From NCBI RefSeq assembly GCF_027533845.1, contig NZ_JAPZVN010000001.1:372001-436000 (forward strand): 64,000 nt of DNA. Direction: 5' to 3'. This document shows positions 59,410 through 64,000 of this stretch, in pieces. The position numbers were made by a program, and so were the translations under genes. Every line of letters starts with the position of its first letter. Within the stretch, counting starts at the first letter, position 1. The notes beneath the pieces were generated by a model that was not told the origin of the DNA, made no database searches, and was given only the letters and a program-made list of their open reading frames with translations. Source of the stretch: Streptomyces sp. RPT161. GTDB lineage: Bacteria > Actinomycetota > Actinomycetes > Streptomycetales > Streptomycetaceae.

Positions 59410-60218
59410 GCTCTCCCCCGCGTCGCCGGTCCTTCGCTGCTCTGTGCGCCCGCGGTCACCGCGGCCATCGCGCGCCCGGGACGGGCGGCGGGCGCACGGT
59501 GCTGCAGGGCGCTGCGCAGGTGGGAGCGGCCGCGGTGGATGCGGCTGCGGACGGTACCCAGCTTGACCCCGAGGGTGGCCGCGATCTCCTCGTACGACAG
59601 GCCCTCGATGTCGCACAGCACCACCGCCGCCCGGAACTCCGGCGCTAGGGTGTCCAGCGCCTGCTGGACGTCCGCGTCGAAGTGGGTGTCGTTGAAGTGC
59701 TGTGCGGGCGACGGCTCACGGCTGGGCAGCCGCTCCGCCGCGTCCTCGCCGAGGGCGTCGAACCGGATCCGCTGACGGCGCCGCACCATGTCCAGGAACA
59801 GGTTGGTGGTGATGCGGTGCAGCCAGCCCTCGAAAGTGCCGGGAGTGTAGGTGGACAGCGACCGGAAGACGCGGACGAAGACCTCCTGGGTGAGGTCCTC
59901 GGCGTCGTGCTGGTTGCCGGTCAGGCGGTAGGCGAGGCGGTAGACCCGTGCGCTGTGCGTGCTGACGATCTCCTCCCAGGAGGGCGGAGTCCACGTCTCG
60001 CCGTCGGTCCCGAAGGAGGCCGTGGCGGCGAACGTCGCGGTGGCGTTCACGGGCGCGGTCTCGGAGCCTGCGGTGGCGGCGGTGGAGCGGTCAGCGTTGT
60101 TGTTCACGGATCTCGGCTGCCCGGCCGACCGACGGAAACGCCTGAGCACTCCCCGGTCACCGTCGGCAGCCGCACCTCCCCTGTCGGCTCTGGTGGTGTC
60201 CAGTAGAGCCCCTACCAT
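59406..60218 (-). CDS. sigE: ECF RNA polymerase sigma factor (SigE-like)
   Basis: A 270-residue ECF sigma factor. Sigma-2 is at about 85-155 ([39 protein letters not shown]) and sigma-4 at about 190-240 ([34 protein letters not shown]). The N-terminal about 80 residues are extra, as in mycobacterial SigE. The ATG at 60218 has GAGGTGG about 5 bases upstream. The order sigE, rseA, htrA, tatB and a divergent O-methyltransferase repeats the Mycobacterium tuberculosis locus. Confidence 0.93.
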   Translation of the reverse strand: MVGALLDTTRADRGGAAADGDRGVLRRFRRSAGQPRSVNNNADRSTAATAGSETAPVNATATFAATASFGTDGETWTPPSWEEIVSTHSARVYRLAYRLTGNQHDAEDLTQEVFVRVFRSLSTYTPGTFEGWLHRITTNLFLDMVRRRQRIRFDALGEDAAERLPSREPSPAQHFNDTHFDADVQQALDTLAPEFRAAVVLCDIEGLSYEEIAATLGVKLGTVRSRIHRGRSHLRSALQHRAPAARPGRAMAAVTAGAQSSEGPATRGRA

Positions 60219-60283
60219 ATCCACCTCGCCCGTTAGCTCCGGATAAGCAACATTGTCCCGGCTCTGGTCCGTTGGAACCGTCG

Positions 60284-61069
60284 GTGAATACGGAAGCCCT
60301 GCGCGTTCTCCCGTACCCATCCCACCAGCGTCAACGCACGGTCCCCTCCGCAGGTTCCCGTCGGCAGCGGATACAGTCGCCGAGCGACTTCACGCACGAC
60401 CGCGGGGACAAACGGGGACAGGAGAGGGCCATTACCGGCAACCGGCAGGCGAGCTGGGCGTTCGCGGACGCCTTCGTCGCCGAGGACGAGGCGCTGCTAC
60501 GGGCCCGGGAGCGCGCCCGGGAGGTTTGCGTGCGCTCTGTCTCCCCCGGCACCGGCGCCGCCCTGCGGATGCTGGCGGCGACCGCGGATGCCCGGGTCGT
60601 CGCGGAGATCGGCACCGGGGTCGGGGTGTCCGGCATCCACCTGCTGCACGGGATGCGCCCGGATGGTGTGCTGACCACGGTGGACACCGAGCCGGACCGC
60701 CAGCAGCTGGCCCGCGAGGCCTACCGGGAGGCGGGCTTCGCGGCGAACCGCGCCCGGTTCATACCCGGCCCCGCCCTGGATGTCCTGCCACGGCTCGCGG
60801 ACGGCGGCTACGACCTGGTCTTCTGCGACGGCGACCGGCTGGAGTACCCGCAGTACCTGGCTGAATCGTTGCGCCTGCTGCGGCCGGGCGGACTTGTCTG
60901 CTTCGAGGGGGTCTTCGCCCAGGGCCGGGCCATGGACGCCGCCCACCAGGAGACCGAGGTGCACGGGGTGCGTGAGGTGATGCGCGTGGTGCGCGACAGC
61001 ACGGCGCTGGTACCGGTACTGCTGCCCACCGATGACGGGCTGCTGTGCGCGGTGAAGAAAGGGACATGA
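60284..61069 (+). CDS. O-methyltransferase (class I SAM)
   Basis: A SAM-dependent methyltransferase of the caffeoyl-CoA type: [20 protein letters not shown] binds SAM, with DTEPDR, then [17 protein letters not shown]. In mycobacteria a homologue stands divergent from sigE just as here. The N-terminus is unclear: GTG at 60284 gives 261 residues, but similarity really begins at [16 protein letters not shown]; an ATT at 60431 behind GGACAGGAGAGGG would give 212 residues, close to the mycobacterial size. The substrate is unknown. Confidence 0.85.
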   Translation: MNTEALRVLPYPSHQRQRTVPSAGSRRQRIQSPSDFTHDRGDKRGQERAITGNRQASWAFADAFVAEDEALLRARERAREVCVRSVSPGTGAALRMLAATADARVVAEIGTGVGVSGIHLLHGMRPDGVLTTVDTEPDRQQLAREAYREAGFAANRARFIPGPALDVLPRLADGGYDLVFCDGDRLEYPQYLAESLRLLRPGGLVCFEGVFAQGRAMDAAHQETEVHGVREVMRVVRDSTALVPVLLPTDDGLLCAVKKGT

Positions 61070-61072
61070 AGA

Positions 61073-61124
61073 CGGCTCCGGGCTTTTGTGAACACCTCCC
61101 GGTGTTCACAAAAGCCCGGAGCCG
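61073..61124. terminator. 24-bp perfect hairpin, bidirectional terminator
   Basis: The arms 61073-61096 and 61101-61124 are fully complementary with a 4-base TCCC loop and an AT-rich middle (CTTTTGTGAAC). It lies 4 bases after the methyltransferase stop and 48 bases before the end of the convergent DUF3117 gene. Confidence 0.85.
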
Positions 61125-61171
61125 GAAAATCCGAAGGTCCGAGCCGCGCTCGCGGCTCATGACGCCGTATT

Positions 61172-61339
61172 TCAGACGACTACCTTCTCCAGGGCCTCGC
61201 CCAGGGCCTTGGCCTCATCGGGTGTCAGCTCGACGACGAGTCGTCCGCCGCCTTCGAGCGGAACGCGCATGACGATGCCCCGCCCCTCCTTTGTCACCTC
61301 GAGCGGGCCATCACCCGTCCGCGGCTTCATGGCCGCCAT
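61172..61339 (-). CDS. DUF3117 protein
   Basis: A 55-residue conserved actinobacterial protein: MAAMKPRTGDGPLEVTKEGR, then GIVMRVPLEGGGRLVVELT and EAKALGEALEKV. AGGGGAAC lies before its ATG. Function is unknown. A candidate -10 (GATAAT on the minus strand at 61425 to 61420) lies 80 bases upstream. Confidence 0.92.
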   Translation of the reverse strand: MAAMKPRTGDGPLEVTKEGRGIVMRVPLEGGGRLVVELTPDEAKALGEALEKVVV

Positions 61340-61540
61340 GCTCGTTCCCCTTCCTGAAACCAGCTCCTCGCAACCGGCGGCCCAGGCGCCGCCGGACTCG
61401 AACACATTGGTTCCAGGCCATTATCCCGCATGCCAGTCCCCTATGACCAACATCGGGGACAGGCCACGCGACGACACCCGCTCGCAAAACCACCCAATCC
61501 GGCGAGGTGGCTGCGATACTCCCACCCCTCGTTCCGCTTC

Positions 61541-61567
61541 GGGCCGAACGGGCCGAACGGGCCGAAC
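61541..61567. repeat. Three perfect 9-bp tandem repeats
   Basis: GGGCCGAAC is repeated three times without gap in the 328-base region 61340-61667 between DUF3117 and the enoyl-CoA hydratase gene. It is followed by TTTGACGCAGG, which contains a possible -35. That region holds no other gene. Confidence 0.85.
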
Positions 61568-61667
61568 GGATTCTTTGACGCAGGTCACATGTCGGCCCGT
61601 GACGATCTCCGGCATGCTGACCGCAGCGCACACCGCGCCACAGCCGCGACGGAGGGGACTGACTGCC

Positions 61668-62465
61668 ATGGCCGACACCGTGCTCTACGAGGTGGCCGAA
61701 GGGCTCGCGACCATCACCCTGAACCGGCCCGAAGCGATGAACGCCCTCGACAACGAGACCAAGGACGCGCTGCGGGACACCCTCCGGGAGGCGGCCGCCG
61801 ACCAGTCCGTACGGGCGGTGCTGCTCACCGCGACCGGGCGGGCGTTCTGCGTCGGCCAGGACCTCAAGGAGCACGTCGGCACGCTGCGCCAGCCGTCGGC
61901 ACCGGGCGGCAAGACGATGAGCACCGTCCAGGAGCACTACAACCCGATCGTCACGGCCATCGCGACCATGCCCAAGCCGGTGGTGGCCGGGGTGAACGGG
62001 GTCGCGGCGGGCGCGGGCGCGGGGTTCGCCTTCGCCGCCGACTACCGGGTGGTGGCGGACTCCGCCAGCTTCAACACGTCCTTCGCCGGGGTGGCGCTGA
62101 CCGCCGACTCGGGGGCGTCATGGACGCTGCCGCGCCTGGTCGGCCCGGCACGCGCCGCTGACCTGCTCATGTTCCCGCGCAAGATCACCGCGCGGGAGGC
62201 GTTCGAACTCGGCATCGCGCAGAAGGTGGTGCCGGCCGAGGAACTGCCCGCCACCGCCCTGGCGGTGGCCCGCGAGCTGGCCGAGGGGCCGACGGTCGCC
62301 TACGCCGCGATCAAGGAGTCGCTCGCCTACGGGGCCTCGCACTCCCTGGTCGACACCCTGGCCAAGGAGGACGAGCTGCAGGAGCGCGCCGGAACCTCGG
62401 CGGACCACCGCATCGCGGTGGAGGCCTTCCTGAACAAGGAGCGGCCGAAGTACATCGGCCGCTAG
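61668..62465 (+). CDS. Enoyl-CoA hydratase/isomerase family protein
   Basis: A 265-residue crotonase-fold enzyme. It shows ITLNRPEAMNALDNETK, the oxyanion segment AGVNGVAAGAGAGFAFAADY and ALTADSGASWTLPRLVGPAR, where the Asp resembles the catalytic Asp of PaaG-type isomerases instead of the two Glu of standard hydratases. The phenylacetate or another ring-acyl-CoA path is therefore possible, but fatty-acid oxidation is not excluded. GGAGGGG lies about 12 bases before the ATG. Confidence 0.87.
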   Translation: MADTVLYEVAEGLATITLNRPEAMNALDNETKDALRDTLREAAADQSVRAVLLTATGRAFCVGQDLKEHVGTLRQPSAPGGKTMSTVQEHYNPIVTAIATMPKPVVAGVNGVAAGAGAGFAFAADYRVVADSASFNTSFAGVALTADSGASWTLPRLVGPARAADLLMFPRKITAREAFELGIAQKVVPAEELPATALAVARELAEGPTVAYAAIKESLAYGASHSLVDTLAKEDELQERAGTSADHRIAVEAFLNKERPKYIGR

Positions 62466-62490
62466 CCGTTCGGGCCGCGCCCCGGCGGGG

Positions 62491-62509
62491 GCGGGGGCGC
62501 AGCCCCCGC
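62491..62509. terminator. Short GC hairpin between convergent genes
   Basis: An 8-bp stem (GCGGGGGC at 62491-62498 with 62502-62509) and a 3-base loop. It overlaps the last base of the convergent glycosylase gene and follows the enoyl-CoA hydratase stop by 25 bases. Confidence 0.5.
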
Positions 62510-63099
62510 TACCGGAAGTCGCAGGTCGCCAAATGGTCGTTGACCAGTCCGCACGCCTGCATCGTGGCGTACGCGGTGGTGGCACCGATGAAGCGGAAGC
62601 CGCGCTTCTTGAGGTCCATGGCAAGGGCGGTGGACTCCGGCGTGGTGGCCGGAACATCGGCGATCGTCCGCGGCGCCGGACGATCGCCCGGTGCGTAGGA
62701 CCAGATGAGCGCGTCCAGGCCGCCCTCGTAGGACTCGGCGACGTCGAGGACGGCGCGGGCGTTCGCGATGACCGCGTCGATCTTCGCCCGGTTGCGGATG
62801 ATGCCGGGATCGGCGAGCAGCCGTTCCCGGTCGGCGTCGGTGAACCTGGCCACCGCCTCCGGCCGGAAGTCCGCGAAGGCGGCACGGAACCCGGCCCGGC
62901 GGCGCAGGATCGTCAGCCAGGACAGACCGGACTGGAACGCCTCCAGCGACAGCCGCTCGTACAGCTCCACGTCGCCGTGCACCGGATGCCCCCACTCGGT
63001 GTCGTGGTACGCCCGGTAGTCCGCGTAGCCGTCCGCGTCCCGCGCCCAGGGGCAGCGGGTCCGTCCGTCGGCGCCGGTGACCGGCCCGCCCTCAGTCAT
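62509..63099 (-). CDS. tag: DNA-3-methyladenine glycosylase I
   Basis: A 196-residue base-excision enzyme. The zinc ligands are visible: Cys in TRCPWARD and His in YHDTEWGHP at the start, His and Cys in NDHLATCDF at the end. LSWLTILRRRAGFRAAF and NRAKIDAVIANA form the helix-hairpin-helix area. It removes 3-methyladenine from alkylated DNA. Its start overlaps the DivIVA-like stop by 8 bases, as in the mycobacterial tagA pair. Confidence 0.94.
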   Translation of the reverse strand: MTEGGPVTGADGRTRCPWARDADGYADYRAYHDTEWGHPVHGDVELYERLSLEAFQSGLSWLTILRRRAGFRAAFADFRPEAVARFTDADRERLLADPGIIRNRAKIDAVIANARAVLDVAESYEGGLDALIWSYAPGDRPAPRTIADVPATTPESTALAMDLKKRGFRFIGATTAYATMQACGLVNDHLATCDFR

Positions 63100-63460
63100 G
63101 CGGCTGCTCCCCGTTCGCCGCGGCGTCCCGCGGGTGCTCCTTCACCAGTGACGGCGCGCCGAGCGCCGCGTCCTGGGCGCCCGCCAAAGCGGCCTCCAAC
63201 TCGGCGATGCGCGCGTCCCGTTCGGCGAGTTCGGCGGCGAGCCGGTCGAGCACGTCGTCCACCGCGTCCATCCGGTAGCCGCGCGGCGTCACGGCGAGCC
63301 GCAGGTCGTCGATGTCGGCGCGGCTGACCGGCCGGTCCCCGGGCAGCGGGTCCGACAGGCGGTCCGGCTCGGCGTCGCGCAGTGTGCCCCCGTCACCGAG
63401 CACCGCGACGGCGACGGCGCCGACCACCGCGACCAGCGCGATGAGCATGAACCAGAACAA
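63092..63460 (-). CDS. DivIVA-domain membrane protein
   Basis: A 122-residue protein with one N-terminal membrane helix (FWFMLIALVAVVGAVAVAVL) and a short DivIVA-like coiled segment (PRGYRMDAVDDVLDRLAAEL, DARIAELEAALAG). The start is TTG at 63460, fixed by GGGAGAG 7 bases upstream; an earlier in-frame TTG at 63487 has no site. A role at the cell pole or septum is inferred from the DivIVA text. Confidence 0.85.
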   Translation of the reverse strand: MFWFMLIALVAVVGAVAVAVLGDGGTLRDAEPDRLSDPLPGDRPVSRADIDDLRLAVTPRGYRMDAVDDVLDRLAAELAERDARIAELEAALAGAQDAALGAPSLVKEHPRDAAANGEQPHD

Positions 63461-63663
63461 GACGATCTCTCCCGGGTCCGGCCTCAATACCTGAAGCGTC
63501 GGTGCCTTTGGTGTCCAAGTGTCCGCCCCGATCGTGCCATGCCGCGCTGTAGACGGTCGTGCGGCGGGCGACGGGTTAGGGTCGCGACGGGCGCATCGAG
63601 GAGTGTCGGCACCGGGTGGAGCTCCCGTGCGCGGGGCGGCCGATCGAGGAGGGCGTGAACAGC

Positions 63664-64000
63664 ATGCTGCGGTTGGGCAAGCGCGAGTTCGGGGACCACG
63701 AACCGGTGATCATGGCGATCGTGAACCGGACGCCGGACTCCTTCTACGACCGGGGCGCCACCTTCACCGACGAGGCTGCGCTCGCCCGGGTGGACCGGGC
63801 GGTGTCAGAGGGTGCTGCGATCATCGACATCGGTGGGGTCAAGGCCGGTCCTGGGGAGGAGGTGTCGGCCGAGGAGGAGATCCGTCGTACGGCCGCGTTC
63901 GTCGCCGAGGTGCGCCGGCGGTTTCCGGACGTGGTGATCAGCGTCGACACCTGGCGGCACGAGGTCGGGGAGGCCGTCTGCGAGGCGGGCGCGGACCTGA
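63664..64000 (+). CDS. folP2: Dihydropteroate-synthase-like protein, FolP2 type (N-terminal part)
   Basis: The first 112 residues of a DHPS-fold protein cut by the window end. It reads EPVIMAIVNRTPDSFYDRG where true DHPS has VNVTPDSFSDGG, and IIDIGGVKAGPGEEV where true DHPS has DIGGESTRPGA. These changes match the actinobacterial FolP2 paralogue, which lacks DHPS activity in mycobacteria. GAGGAGG lies 10 bases before the ATG; a GTG nine bases earlier is also possible. The next gene outside the window should be a glucosyl-3-phosphoglycerate synthase, if synteny holds. Confidence 0.85.
   Translation, partial: MLRLGKREFGDHEPVIMAIVNRTPDSFYDRGATFTDEAALARVDRAVSEGAAIIDIGGVKAGPGEEVSAEEEIRRTAAFVAEVRRRFPDVVISVDTWRHEVGEAVCEAGADL

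Noticed and set aside
1..64000. CRISPR arrays, tRNA or rRNA genes and insertion sequences
   Set aside because: No regularly spaced repeats, no cloverleaf-like CCA-end patterns and no DDE or serine transposase text were noticed on either strand; tRNA detection by eye is limited.

Overview
The window is a high-GC (about 72-73 %) actinobacterial chromosome segment, almost certainly Streptomyces or a close relative. The evidence is the strong GC bias at third codon positions, many GTG and TTG starts, 1-4 base start/stop overlaps, a SARP regulator, a type II polyketide synthase, and a set of actinobacterial core genes (MoeZ, DUF3107, DUF3117, SigE-RseA-HtrA-TatB-Mrp, FolP2-like). All calls were made by reading the sequence and translations; no database search was run.

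Region 1, 1-13.0 kb, is the right-hand part of an aromatic (type II) polyketide cluster, read mostly on the minus strand. It holds KS-alpha, chain-length factor, ACP, a C9-type ketoreductase, a two-domain aromatase/cyclase, a metal-type second cyclase, an acyl-CoA ligase, a type II thioesterase, a tandem ABM-type monooxygenase, a FabL-like SDR, an FAD hydroxylase, a SnoaL-like protein and an NDP-hexose nucleotidyltransferase cut by the window edge. A SARP activator ends the block, and SARP-like heptad arrays lie in the divergent promoter at 6.6-6.8 kb. A glycosylated, hydroxylated aromatic polyketide is the likely product.

Region 2, 13.0-22.5 kb, is the most unusual part. Divergent from the SARP gene, a 54-residue peptide gene is followed by an E1-like/YcaO fused azoline cyclodehydratase and a SagB-like FMN dehydrogenase, which together form a linear-azole (TOMM) RiPP cassette. 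A convergent NarL-type histidine kinase and response regulator follow, then a minus-strand operon of a small DUF6059-like protein, an acyl-CoA-dehydrogenase-like flavoprotein and a phosphopantetheinyl transferase. The RiPP cassette is thus enclosed by genes expected to serve the polyketide pathway.

Region 3, 22.5-38.3 kb, begins with about 1 kb of decayed sequence. A VC0807-family membrane protein and MoeZ come next. After them is an operon of a DUF3492 (PelF-like) glycosyltransferase, a membrane protein, a 44-residue ORF, a sugar epimerase and a spherulin-4-type glycoside hydrolase, resembling galactosaminoglycan/Pel exopolysaccharide systems. An oligopeptide ABC importer with a fused double ATPase, a DUF3152 protein and an alpha/beta hydrolase complete the region.

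Region 4, 38.3-64 kb, is housekeeping chromosome. It includes a TetR regulator, DUF3107, a ferritin-like protein, a DEAD-box helicase with a tandemly duplicated basic tail, MarC, a PHP phosphoesterase, a CorA transporter behind a proline-rich leader ORF, EamA, an MgtE-domain protein, DUF1003, Mrp, TatB, HtrA, RseA, SigE, an O-methyltransferase, DUF3117, an enoyl-CoA hydratase, a DNA-3-methyladenine glycosylase I, a DivIVA-like protein and the start of a FolP2-like protein. From about 48.5 kb to the end the gene content parallels, in order, the Mycobacterium tuberculosis corA to folP2 interval around sigE. No rRNA, tRNA, CRISPR array or intact insertion sequence was seen.
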